This document shows, one piece after another, positions 47,897 through 56,052 of a DNA stretch of 64,000 nt. The position numbers and the translations under genes are program-made. This DNA is from Pseudomonas denitrificans (nom. rej.). GTDB lineage: Bacteria > Pseudomonadota > Gammaproteobacteria > Pseudomonadales > Pseudomonadaceae. The notes beneath the pieces were generated by a model. The model saw only the letters and a program-made list of their open reading frames with translations. It did not search any database and was not told the DNA's origin. The stretch spans positions 4,874,501-4,938,500 of the forward strand of contig NZ_CP043626.1 in the NCBI RefSeq assembly GCF_008807415.1, written 5' to 3'. Numbering within the stretch: position 1 is the first letter of the stretch; each line of letters starts with the position of its first letter.

Positions 47897-47931
47897 AAGG
47901 GCCGGCCCCTCTATCCAAAGAACCGGCCCTT
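47897..47931 (-). terminator. GC-rich hairpin after the D-2-hydroxyglutarate dehydrogenase gene
   Basis: AAGGGCCGG and CCGGCCCTT with a 17-base loop, 15 bases past the dehydrogenase stop. No T run; it may lower read-through into the FAH gene. Confidence 0.5.
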
Positions 47932-47945
47932 CTGGATACAGCAGC

Positions 47946-49340
47946 TTATTCGGCGAAGATCTTGCCGGGGTTCATGATCCCGTTCGGGTCGAACACCGCC
48001 TTGACCGCCTTCATGTAGCCGATTTCAGCCTCGGAGCGAGAGTAACCCAGGTAATCGCGCTTGGTCATGCCCACGCCGTGCTCGGCCGAGATGGAGCCGT
48101 TGTACTTCTGCACGGTCTCGAAGACCCACTTGTTGACGGTCGCGCACTTGGCGAAGAACTCGTCCTTGGTCAGGTTCTCGGGCTTGAGGATATTCAGGTG
48201 CAGGTTGCCGTCGCCGATGTGGCCGAACCAGACGACTTCGAAGTCGGGGTAGTTGGCCGCGACGATATCGTCGATGTCCTTGAGGAAGGCCGGGACCTTG
48301 CCGACGGTGACGGAGATGTCGTTCTTGTAGGGCGTCCAGTGGGAGATGGTCTCGGAGATGTACTCGCGCAGCTTCCACAGGTTCTGCAGCTGCTGTTCGC
48401 TCTGGCTCATCACGCCGTCGAGGACCCAGCCCTGCTCTACACAATGTTCGAAAGTGGCCAGCGCCTCGTTGGCCACTTCCTCGGTGCTCGCCTCGAATTC
48501 CAGCAGCGCATAGAACGGGCAGTCGGTCTCGAAGGCCGGCGGCACGTCGCCACGGGCCATGATCTTGGCCAGGGCCTTGTCGGAGAAGAACTCGAAGGCG
48601 GTCAGGTCCAGCTTGTTCTGGAAGGCGTGCAGCACCGGCATGATCGAGTCGAAGTCCGGGGTGCCGAGGACCATCGCGGTGAGGTTCTTCGGCTGGCGCT
48701 CCAGGCGCATGGTGGCCTCGACCACGAAGCCCAGGGTGCCTTCGGCGCCGATGAACAGCTGGCGCAGGTCATAGCCGGTGGCGTTCTTGATCAGGTCCTT
48801 GTTCAGTTCGAGCAGGTCGCCCTTGCCGGTGACGACCTTCATGCCGGCCACCCAGTTGCGGGTCATACCGTAGCGAATGACCTTGATACCGCCGGCATTG
48901 GTGCCGATGTTGCCGCCAATCTGGCTGGAACCCGACGACGCGAAGTCCACCGGGTAATACAGGCCGTGCTCTTCGGCGAAGGTCTGCAGCTGCTTGGTGA
49001 TCACGCCCGGCTGGCAGACCACGGTGCGGTCGAATTCGTTGAATTCCAGCACCTTGTTCATGTAGTCGAAGGCCACGACCACTTCGCCATTGGCGGCGAC
49101 AGCGGCGGCGGAGAGACCGGTACGGCCACCCGAGGGAACCAGCGCGACCTTGTGTTCATTGGCCCAGCGGACGATGGCCTGGACTTGCTCGGTGCTCTTG
49201 GGGAAGGCGATCGCCAGGGGCGCCGGGGCGAAATGCTTGGTCCAGTCCTTGCCATAGGTCTCGAGGGAATCGGCGTCTGTCAGCAGCTTCCCGGCATCCA
49301 GCAGGGGCTTGAGCGATTCGATCAGGGCGTCGCGGGTCAT
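47946..49340 (-). CDS. D-2-hydroxyglutarate dehydrogenase (FAD-linked)
   Basis: A 464-residue flavoprotein of the FAD-binding PCMH/vanillyl-alcohol-oxidase-like family. The FAD loop reads Val-Pro-Ser-Gly-Gly-Arg-Thr-Gly-Leu-Ser, followed by Gly-Gly-Asn-Ile-Gly-Thr-Asn-Ala-Gly-Gly. Metal and substrate residues are in His-Ile-Gly-Asp-Gly-Asn-Leu-His and Glu-His-Gly-Val-Gly-Met. The Pseudomonas enzyme oxidises D-2-hydroxyglutarate made by SerA back to 2-oxoglutarate and so pulls serine synthesis forward. It is divergent from serA. An ATG 8 codons upstream (49364), with AGGA at good spacing, is an alternative start; the chosen one gives the usual length. Confidence 0.92.
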   Translation of the reverse strand: MTRDALIESLKPLLDAGKLLTDADSLETYGKDWTKHFAPAPLAIAFPKSTEQVQAIVRWANEHKVALVPSGGRTGLSAAAVAANGEVVVAFDYMNKVLEFNEFDRTVVCQPGVITKQLQTFAEEHGLYYPVDFASSGSSQIGGNIGTNAGGIKVIRYGMTRNWVAGMKVVTGKGDLLELNKDLIKNATGYDLRQLFIGAEGTLGFVVEATMRLERQPKNLTAMVLGTPDFDSIMPVLHAFQNKLDLTAFEFFSDKALAKIMARGDVPPAFETDCPFYALLEFEASTEEVANEALATFEHCVEQGWVLDGVMSQSEQQLQNLWKLREYISETISHWTPYKNDISVTVGKVPAFLKDIDDIVAANYPDFEVVWFGHIGDGNLHLNILKPENLTKDEFFAKCATVNKWVFETVQKYNGSISAEHGVGMTKRDYLGYSRSEAEIGYMKAVKAVFDPNGIMNPGKIFAE

Positions 49341-49530
49341 TGGAGGAACTCTCAAATGGTTCATGGTCGTCCTGAGAACAGCTCAGGTCGCAACCGGGCA
49401 AGGAAAAGGGAGAACATGCTAGCATACGCACCCCACGCAGATCGCCACCTGGCGCCAAGCTTGGCACCGGCCGGTCCGGCCTGAGCTGTTCAATTTCTCG
49501 CCACATCCCGGGACTACAGGTTCAAAGCAG

Positions 49531-50760
49531 ATGAGCAAGACTTCTCTCGACAAGAGCAAGATCAAATTCCTTCTCCTTGAAGGCGTGCACCAGAACGCCG
49601 TCGACACCCTCAAGGCGGCCGGCTACTCCAACATCGAGTACCTCAAGACCGCACTGTCCGGTGACGAGCTGAAGGAAAAGATTGCCGATGCACACTTCAT
49701 CGGTATCCGCTCCCGCACCCAGCTGACCGAAGAAGTCTTCGACGCTGCCAAGAAGCTGATCGCCGTCGGCTGCTTCTGCATCGGCACCAACCAGGTCAAC
49801 CTGAACGCGGCCCGCGAGCGCGGCATCGCCGTGTTCAACGCGCCCTACTCCAATACCCGTTCGGTCGCCGAACTGGTGCTGGCCGAGGCCATCCTGCTGC
49901 TGCGCGGCATTCCGGAGAAGAACGCCTCCTGCCACCGCGGCGGCTGGATCAAGTCCGCTGCCAACTCCTTCGAGATCCGCGGCAAGAAGCTGGGCATCGT
50001 CGGCTACGGCTCGATCGGCACCCAGCTCTCGGTCCTGGCCGAAGCACTGGGCATGCAGGTGTTCTTCTACGACACCGTGACCAAGCTGCCGCTGGGTAAT
50101 GCCCAGCAGGTCGGCAACCTGCACGAGCTGCTCGGCATGTCCGACATCGTCTCGCTGCACGTACCGGAACTGCCGTCCACCCAGTGGATGATCGGCGAGA
50201 AGGAAATCCGCGCCATCAAGAAAGGCGGCATCCTGATCAACGCCGCCCGTGGCACCGTGGTCGAACTGGACCACCTGGCCGCCGCGATCAAGGACGAGCA
50301 CCTGATCGGCGCCGCCATCGACGTGTTCCCGGTCGAGCCCAAGTCCAACGACGACGAGTTCGAAAGCCCGCTGCGCGGCCTGGATCGCGTGATCCTGACC
50401 CCGCACATCGGCGGTTCCACCGCCGAAGCCCAGGCCAACATCGGCCTGGAAGTGGCCGAGAAGCTGGTCAAGTACAGCGACAACGGCACCTCGGTTTCTT
50501 CCGTCAACTTCCCGGAAGTGGCCCTGCCGTCGCACCCGGGCAAGCACCGCCTGCTGCACATCCACGAGAACATTCCGGGTGTGATGAGCGAGATCAACAA
50601 GGTGTTCGCCGACAACGGCATCAACATCTCCGGCCAGTACCTGCAGACCAACGACAAGGTCGGCTACGTGGTGATCGACGTCGACGCCGAGTACTCGGAC
50701 CTGGCGCTGGAGAAGCTGCAGCACGTGAACGGCACCATCCGCAGCCGCGTCCTGTTCTAA
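49531..50760 (+). CDS. serA: D-3-phosphoglycerate dehydrogenase
   Basis: SerA oxidises 3-phosphoglycerate in the first step of serine synthesis and also reduces 2-oxoglutarate to D-2-hydroxyglutarate. The 409-residue protein has the NAD loop Gly-Ile-Val-Gly-Tyr-Gly-Ser-Ile-Gly near residue 155. The catalytic Arg is in Asn-Ala-Ala-Arg-Gly, and the catalytic His is in Leu-Thr-Pro-His-Ile-Gly-Gly-Ser-Thr. A C-terminal ACT domain (about 335-409), the serine-feedback site, is present. The E. coli-type length is kept. Confidence 0.97.
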   Translation: MSKTSLDKSKIKFLLLEGVHQNAVDTLKAAGYSNIEYLKTALSGDELKEKIADAHFIGIRSRTQLTEEVFDAAKKLIAVGCFCIGTNQVNLNAARERGIAVFNAPYSNTRSVAELVLAEAILLLRGIPEKNASCHRGGWIKSAANSFEIRGKKLGIVGYGSIGTQLSVLAEALGMQVFFYDTVTKLPLGNAQQVGNLHELLGMSDIVSLHVPELPSTQWMIGEKEIRAIKKGGILINAARGTVVELDHLAAAIKDEHLIGAAIDVFPVEPKSNDDEFESPLRGLDRVILTPHIGGSTAEAQANIGLEVAEKLVKYSDNGTSVSSVNFPEVALPSHPGKHRLLHIHENIPGVMSEINKVFADNGINISGQYLQTNDKVGYVVIDVDAEYSDLALEKLQHVNGTIRSRVLF

Positions 50761-50778
50761 GCGCTGCCCGGTGACAAG

Positions 50779-50806
50779 AAAAAAGGAGGCCTCGGCCTCC
50801 TTTTTT
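50779..50806. terminator. Bidirectional terminator after serA
   Basis: AAAAAAGGAGGCC, a two-base loop and GGCCTCCTTTTTT. It serves both serA and the convergent DUF4399 gene. Confidence 0.92.
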
Positions 50807-50822
50807 CATGCCTGGGAAAAGA

Positions 50823-51254
50823 TCACTTCACGTTGACAGTGATCTGCTGCGATTCCACCGGCGGGTCGAACGGCACGTGATTCTTGTCGCCCACCAGCAG
50901 CTGCAGGGTGTGCTTGCCCGGCGGCAGGGTCACCTGGGTCTCGGTCTGGCCCTTGCCGAAGTGCTTGATCTGGTCGGTCATCGGCAGCGGCATGTTCATC
51001 GCCGGCTGCTCCTTGAGGTCGATCAGCAGGTGGTGGTGGCCGGTGGCCGGCGAATCCACGCCCGCCGGCGCGACGCCCATGCCCTTGAGGCCGAATTTGA
51101 CGGTGAAGGTCTTGTCCACCGTGGCGCCATCGGCCGGCTCGATGAAGTACACCTTGGCGCCTTCCGGGGCCGGGGTGCGCGGGATTTCCGCGGCGATGGC
51201 GGAAGTACCGGCAAGCAGCGCGGCAAGGCCGAGGCAAGGCAGCATGGTTCTCAT
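50823..51254 (-). CDS. DUF4399 periplasmic protein
   Basis: A 143-residue exported protein with signal peptide (cut near Ala-Ile-Ala-Ala, residue 22). It holds one DUF4399 domain: Val-Tyr-Phe-Ile-Glu-Pro-Ala-Asp-Gly, then Gly-His-His-His-Leu-Leu-Ile-Asp, then Leu-Pro-Pro-Gly-Lys-His-Thr-Leu-Gln-Leu. The His triplet and nearby Met residues could bind metal. An AGGAG 8 bases before the ATG supports the start. It matches PA0315 in position. Function unknown. Confidence 0.85.
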   Translation of the reverse strand: MRTMLPCLGLAALLAGTSAIAAEIPRTPAPEGAKVYFIEPADGATVDKTFTVKFGLKGMGVAPAGVDSPATGHHHLLIDLKEQPAMNMPLPMTDQIKHFGKGQTETQVTLPPGKHTLQLLVGDKNHVPFDPPVESQQITVNVK

Positions 51255-51397
51255 GTTCTTCTCCTTCTGCATGACAATCGCAAAGGCGAAGGACCCGCTC
51301 AGGCCGGCCCGCGCCCTTGCGCATGGAACGCACAAGCATAGGCGCCAGGGCGCCGGGCTCAAGGAAAATAGTGCGTCTTCGAGTGTCGGCAGCCGCT

Positions 51398-51892
51398 CTA
51401 GCCTCCGGCTTCCAGCCCGGCCAGACAGACGGCAGCGGCATCCAGCTCTTCCTCGCTGAACACCAGCACGCCCATACGTTTGAGGGCGGCGGCAGTGACG
51501 CCTTCACCAGCGACCTTCTGGCCGCTGAAACTGCCGTCGTAGTTCTCGCGGTTGCCGCAGGAGGGGCTGCGCGCCTTGAGAACCGCCAGGCGGATGTCGT
51601 GGCGACGCACCAGCGCCATGGCTTCCTCGGCGCCGAGCAGGAAGGCGTCGCTGACGTCCTCGCCCTCCACCGTCATCACCGGGCGGGCGCGCTCCAGTAC
51701 CGCCATGCCCTGGCCGCCAGGGATTTCCGCCGGGGCTCGGGGCGTCGGCAGGCCGCCGGCGACTTCCGGGCACAGCGCGACCACCCGCCCCTGGTCCAGC
51801 CAGCGCGACAGCAGGTCGAACGGCCCGTGCGCGCCGCCGTCGTAGCGGACGCGATGACCGAGCAGGCAGCGGCTGACCAGAACCTTCTGCAT
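51398..51892 (-). CDS. DUF523 family protein
   Basis: A 164-residue soluble protein with the DUF523 pattern: Val-Ser-Arg-Cys-Leu-Leu-Gly near the N-terminus, Cys-Pro-Glu-Val-Ala-Gly-Gly-Leu-Pro-Thr-Pro-Arg, and Lys-Ala-Arg-Ser-Pro-Ser-Cys-Gly. Three conserved cysteines suggest an iron-sulfur or metal site. Relatives occur fused to or beside photolyase-like or tRNA-related proteins, but no activity can be named here. Confidence 0.85.
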   Translation of the reverse strand: MQKVLVSRCLLGHRVRYDGGAHGPFDLLSRWLDQGRVVALCPEVAGGLPTPRAPAEIPGGQGMAVLERARPVMTVEGEDVSDAFLLGAEEAMALVRRHDIRLAVLKARSPSCGNRENYDGSFSGQKVAGEGVTAAALKRMGVLVFSEEELDAAAVCLAGLEAGG

Positions 51893-52147
51893 GGGCGAAT
51901 CACTCCCTTTTGGAAGGGGACAGACTAGCCGCTCGCCGTTTGCCGGTCACGCCGGGTAACGCAACTTTCATCGGCGCGTCTGTCGCAACAGGTTTCCGGC
52001 CCGCCGAAAGTCGGGTCCTTGAGCGGCACGCCGGTCGTCGGCGCCCGCCCGAGCACAACCTTCGACGGGAACAGCCGTCCGGCACTGGCTGCCAGGCAGG
52101 CCGCCACCCAGACTCGCGCATCGGCCAATCGCCATGGAGCCTCCGTC

Positions 52148-52696
52148 ATGCCTCGCCTTTTGCTCTGCACCGCCACCTTCGCCGCGCTGTCCTACCTGCC
52201 GCTGGCCTTCGCCGAACTCCAGGCGCTGGACAACGAGCGCCTGGGCGCCGTGACCGGCCAGGATGGCATCAGCATCCGCGCCGACGTGCTCGCGCACATG
52301 GACAGCGTGGCTTGGAAAGACGATGGCGGCAGCGTCTCGCTGCGCAACGTGTTCATCGACAATGGATGCGTGAGTGCCGGCGATTGCCCCGATGGGCGTG
52401 GCGGCAGCCTGCCCTACGGGCCCGCGCAGCTGGGCCTTAGCCTGCCGATCTTCGGCATCGAGCAGCCGACCCTGCAGGTGGACGTGGTTCAGGGCGCCGG
52501 CGGCCAGCAGCAACTGGCGCTGACCCTGCCCGACCTGACCACCATCAACCAGCAGCTCAATGCCAGCGGCCTGCCGTCGCAGACCATCCGCCTGCGCGTG
52601 GCCGGCGATCTCTACGTGGGCGGCGGCAAGCTGGGGAGCATCGAAGTGCGCGACATTCAGGACATCAGCGGCACCCTGAAGATCTGGGGCCACTGA
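52148..52696 (+). CDS. Exported protein with VTGQDG motif (FilA-like/DUF6160-like)
   Basis: A 182-residue protein with a Sec signal peptide (about 1-22). The mature part begins with Leu-Gln-Ala-Leu-Asp-Asn-Glu-Arg-Leu-Gly-Ala-Val-Thr-Gly-Gln-Asp-Gly, a motif that recurs at the start of many secreted Pseudomonas and Acinetobacter proteins of unknown role. The rest is predicted beta-rich, with repeated Leu-x-Val-x-Gly strands; two cysteines (in Gly-Cys-Val-Ser-Ala-Gly-Asp-Cys) may form a disulfide. GGAG lies 9 bases before the ATG. The 255 bases upstream show no gene. Confidence 0.75.
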   Translation: MPRLLLCTATFAALSYLPLAFAELQALDNERLGAVTGQDGISIRADVLAHMDSVAWKDDGGSVSLRNVFIDNGCVSAGDCPDGRGGSLPYGPAQLGLSLPIFGIEQPTLQVDVVQGAGGQQQLALTLPDLTTINQQLNASGLPSQTIRLRVAGDLYVGGGKLGSIEVRDIQDISGTLKIWGH

Positions 52697-52707
52697 TCCC
52701 GCGCCAC

Positions 52708-53331
52708 TCAGAGCAGCGCGTCACCGCGGCGACGGAACCAGCCGGTGAGCGACAGACGGTCATGACTGGCCGGCAGCACCTCGTGGGGGAACTCGCCGGA
52801 GAGGAACACCACCAGTCGGCTGGCCAGCGGCGACAGGTCCAGCGTCCGCTCGTCGGCGAAGTACATCCGCAGTTCACCGCCCTGCGTCACCGGCCAGTCG
52901 TGGTTGAGGTACAAGACCGCGGAGATGGCGCGCCGATCATCGTCACGGAAGCGGTCCAGGTGCTTCTGGTAGAACGCTCCCGGCGGATAGAGCGCGAAGT
53001 GCCCTTCGAAGTCCTCCAGGCCCAGGAAGAGTGCGCGATTGATCTGCAGGCGCAGCGCGTCCAGCGCACCCAGGTAGAGGTCGCAGGCCGCGGACTGCCC
53101 GGGCTCGATCCACTGGATGCGGTCACCGCGGATGCCTTCGCGCACCGCCTGTCCCTCACCCCGGCCGATGGCGGCAGCGGCCAGCTTGCCGGCCGCGTCG
53201 CGGGCACGGCATTCCGTCGCCAGTTGGGCGATCAGGGCATCGGGAAGGAAGGCGTCCTGCTGCGACCAGCCCTTGTCGGCGAGGTCATCCACGATGCGGT
53301 GCAGGACGGGAGAATCGGCGTCGAAATACAT
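52708..53331 (-). CDS. 2-oxoglutarate/Fe(II) prolyl hydroxylase (PPHD-like)
   Basis: A 207-residue double-stranded beta-helix oxygenase. The iron ligands are His124 and Asp126 (Lys-His-Leu-Asp-Arg-Phe) and His183 (Phe-Pro-His-Glu-Val), and Arg192 should bind 2-oxoglutarate. The EGLN/PHD-like layout matches the Pseudomonas prolyl hydroxylase that modifies a proline in the switch I loop of EF-Tu. The ATG at 53331 begins Met-Tyr-Phe-Asp; earlier starts are not supported. It is convergent with the VTGQDG gene, with an 11-base gap. Confidence 0.85.
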   Translation of the reverse strand: MYFDADSPVLHRIVDDLADKGWSQQDAFLPDALIAQLATECRARDAAGKLAAAAIGRGEGQAVREGIRGDRIQWIEPGQSAACDLYLGALDALRLQINRALFLGLEDFEGHFALYPPGAFYQKHLDRFRDDDRRAISAVLYLNHDWPVTQGGELRMYFADERTLDLSPLASRLVVFLSGEFPHEVLPASHDRLSLTGWFRRRGDALL

Positions 53332-53431
53332 CGCGCATTGTAACGTCCGGCGCCAGTGTCTCGACAAGCGGGGCAAGCCTTGCCGACAATAGCCCCCGGC
53401 GAGCGATCCCTGCCGCCCAAAAGGAGTTGCA

Positions 53432-54169
53432 ATGCGCGTACTGCTGGCCCTCACCCTTCTTGTACTGGGCATGCCTGCCCTGGCCGACAACTACCAGCGC
53501 CTGTACCAGGCCGCCGGCTGGCCGGAACAGCGAGCGCACTTCAATGACGCCCTGCACGCCGCGCAGAAGCGCTACCAGGGCAACCTGCCACCGGCGCTGT
53601 ACCAGACGCTGGTGGACAACAGCAACCAGCGCTTCGCCCCTGCCGACATCGACCAGCGCGCGCTCAATGGCCTGCGCCAGAACCTGCCGGACAGCGCCGC
53701 GGCGGTGAACTTCTTCGAATCCCCGCTGGGCCGCAAGGTCGCCGGCGCCGAGACCCTGGCTACCCGCAGCGACCAGTTGCAGAAATACGCCAACGGCCTG
53801 CCGCGTCAGCAGGCCAGTGATGCACGCAAGCAGATCGTCCATCGCCTGAGCCAGATTCTGCCGGCCCGCGAGGCCGGCGCCGAAGTCAGTCTGGCTCTCG
53901 CCAGCGTGGCTGCCGACAGCCTCAGCCAGATGCTCCCCGGCCTGCTCGGTGGCGGCAGCGCCCAAGGCATGCTCGAAGGCCAGCGGCAGAAGCTGATGAG
54001 CCAGATCGGCGCCGATCTCGACAACACCCTGCTGTACGTCTATCGCGGCCTGAGCGATGCCGAACTGGGCCAGTTCGCCGACTTCAGCGAGTCGCCGGCC
54101 GGCCGCACTTACTACCGCGCCGCCCTGGCTGCCCTCAAGGCTGGCTTGGCCGCACCATCGGGCGAGTAG
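53432..54169 (+). CDS. DUF2059-like periplasmic protein
   Basis: A 245-residue protein with a signal peptide (about 1-18, cut after Ala-Leu-Ala). It is almost all alpha-helical. Two related segments, Asn-Phe-Phe-Glu-Ser-Pro-Leu-Gly-Arg-Lys and Asp-Phe-Ser-Glu-Ser-Pro-Ala-Gly-Arg-Thr-Tyr-Tyr, are the DUF2059 signature and appear twice, which suggests an internal duplication. AAAGGAG is close before the ATG. Function unknown. Confidence 0.8.
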   Translation: MRVLLALTLLVLGMPALADNYQRLYQAAGWPEQRAHFNDALHAAQKRYQGNLPPALYQTLVDNSNQRFAPADIDQRALNGLRQNLPDSAAAVNFFESPLGRKVAGAETLATRSDQLQKYANGLPRQQASDARKQIVHRLSQILPAREAGAEVSLALASVAADSLSQMLPGLLGGGSAQGMLEGQRQKLMSQIGADLDNTLLYVYRGLSDAELGQFADFSESPAGRTYYRAALAALKAGLAAPSGE

Positions 54170-54326
54170 TGATCGGAAAATACCGACCACGCTTGAGGAC
54201 CACTCCGAGGAACGCTCCTCCTAGAATGGCACCCGCTGTACAGAGGGTGGCGCCTGAGGAGCATGGCGCAAGGAGTGTAGGGACACACCCTCGACCACAG
54301 CGGCTCCCTTCCCCGCATCATCCCCG

Positions 54327-55265
54327 CTAGGCCATCCGCTCACTGAGAAAGTCGAAGTAACGCCGGCGCAACGTCTCGCTCTCGTTCGCCAGGTGGTGCC
54401 GCGCGCCGGTGAGCAGCAGGCACTCGATCTTCTCGAACTTGTCCTCCAGCACCTTCAGGTTGTAGCGCCAGTCCACCGTCTCGTCGGCATCGCCCTGCAC
54501 CACCAGCAGGCTCTGCGCGCCGTGGCCGGCCGCCTCGATGCGCGGAATCCAGCGCGCCAGCGCGCCGACCCAGGCCGTGGGCAGGATCTTCGGCTGCAGC
54601 GGATCGCGGTCGCGCAGGAAGGAAAGGAATTCGGCGTCGTTGGAGTTCTCGCTGAAACGTCGCGGAATCGAATCCACGAACGGTCGCAGCATCTGGTAGC
54701 TGAACTTCGACCAGCCCCAGGCCCGTGGCCGTACCAGCGGCGCCAGCAGGATGGTACGGCCCAGCTCCGGGCGCGGCGCGCCGGTGAGCAGGTAGTCCAG
54801 CAGGATTGCCCCGCCGGTGCTCTGCCCGCAGAGATGCCAGGGTTGCGGCAGGTCCAACGCCTGCGCCTGGCCCAACAACGCGCCCAGCACCACCTGGTAT
54901 TCGGCGAAGTCGCCGATGCTGGCGGCGGCGCCACCCGACAGGCCGTGGCCCGGCAGGTCGCAGGCCAGCACCGCGAAGCCCATGCCCAGCGCCCAGTCGA
55001 TCACATGGCGGTACAGGCCCATATGGTCGTAGTAGCCGTGCAGCAGGACGACGGTTCCCCGCGCCAGCACGGGGCGCCAGTACTGCGCGGCAATCTGGTA
55101 GCCGCCGGCCTCGAAAGTGCCCAGCCGGCTCTGCAGGCCGGGGTGCCGGGTGTGCAGGTCCAGGCCGTAGAAATGCTGGTACAGCGCGATGCCGACCTCA
55201 TTCGCCTCTGCGGTCAGAGGTCGCAGCAGGGTGCGCAGCAGATCGGGCTGGAAGGCTTCAGGCAT
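54327..55265 (-). CDS. Alpha/beta hydrolase (lysophospholipase/monoacylglycerol lipase-like)
   Basis: A 312-residue hydrolase of the serine aminopeptidase S33 type. The oxyanion strand is Leu-Leu-His-Gly-Tyr-Tyr-Asp-His at 74-81 and the nucleophile is Ser149 in Cys-Gly-Gln-Ser-Thr-Gly-Gly. The acid is expected in Gln-Gly-Asp-Ala-Asp-Glu-Thr-Val-Asp-Trp and the His in Gly-Ala-Arg-His-His-Leu-Ala-Asn. No signal peptide is seen, so it acts in the cytosol or at the inner membrane. The substrate is unknown. Confidence 0.87.
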   Translation of the reverse strand: MPEAFQPDLLRTLLRPLTAEANEVGIALYQHFYGLDLHTRHPGLQSRLGTFEAGGYQIAAQYWRPVLARGTVVLLHGYYDHMGLYRHVIDWALGMGFAVLACDLPGHGLSGGAAASIGDFAEYQVVLGALLGQAQALDLPQPWHLCGQSTGGAILLDYLLTGAPRPELGRTILLAPLVRPRAWGWSKFSYQMLRPFVDSIPRRFSENSNDAEFLSFLRDRDPLQPKILPTAWVGALARWIPRIEAAGHGAQSLLVVQGDADETVDWRYNLKVLEDKFEKIECLLLTGARHHLANESETLRRRYFDFLSERMA

Positions 55266-55388
55266 GGGCGTTTCGCTTCTGGCAGGCGGGTGACGAAGGG
55301 AGCGCGTGCAGCAGCGGGATATTCTGCCGCGCTCGCCCCCGTGGCAAGCTTGTCGGCTATCTTACCGACTCTGTCACTGGTCGCCGCC

Positions 55389-55964
55389 ATGTCCTCACGC
55401 CGAAAATCGCTGCTCACCTGGCTGATCGCCGCGCTCTGCCTGGGCGCGCTGCTCGCCACCTACTGGTGGTACGAGAACCGCTTCATCCGCCCGTTCAGCC
55501 ACCAGCCGCAGCTGTTTTCCGGCGACCACCTGATGCTGCCCGCACAATTGGCCGGCCCCGGCAAGATCCGCCTGGTGCACTTCTGGGACCCGGCCTGCCC
55601 CTGCAACGTCGGCAACCAGCAGCACCTCGCCGAGCTGATCCAGCGTTTCGGCCCGCAGGGTGTGGAGTTCTTCGCCGTGCAGAAGCCCGGCAGCCGCGGG
55701 CACTTGCCCGATACGCTGAGCGCCATGCGCGCACTGGACTCGCTGCCCGGTGCCGAGCAGTTGCCCGCCAGCCCCGCCGTGGCGATCTGGGATGCCCAGG
55801 GCAAGCTGGCCTACTTCGGCCCCTACAGCGAAGGAGCGGTCTGCACGTCGGGCAACAGCTTCATCGAGCCGATCCTCGACGCCCTGGTGGGCGGCCGCCC
55901 GGTCAACGCGACCCACACCCTGGCGGTGGGCTGCTATTGCCCCTGGGATGGCGCAAAGCACTGA
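55389..55964 (+). CDS. Membrane-anchored thioredoxin-like protein (DUF6436-like)
   Basis: A 191-residue protein with one N-terminal membrane segment (about 9-26) and a periplasmic thioredoxin-like domain. The active site is Cys70-Pro-Cys72 (Asp-Pro-Ala-Cys-Pro-Cys-Asn), a CxC instead of the usual CxxC. Two further cysteines are in Val-Gly-Cys-Tyr-Cys-Pro-Trp near the end, and one in Ala-Val-Cys-Thr. A disulfide or copper-related role is likely but unproven. The frame is open far upstream, but the membrane segment and ATG at 55389 set the start. Confidence 0.8.
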   Translation: MSSRRKSLLTWLIAALCLGALLATYWWYENRFIRPFSHQPQLFSGDHLMLPAQLAGPGKIRLVHFWDPACPCNVGNQQHLAELIQRFGPQGVEFFAVQKPGSRGHLPDTLSAMRALDSLPGAEQLPASPAVAIWDAQGKLAYFGPYSEGAVCTSGNSFIEPILDALVGGRPVNATHTLAVGCYCPWDGAKH

Positions 55965-56052
55965 GCCGCATCAACGAAGCCGATGGCCAATCCGTGACTA
56001 CACTTGGATCGCCGGCCCATGAAGGGCCGATCGCCACCAAGGAGCTTTTCGC

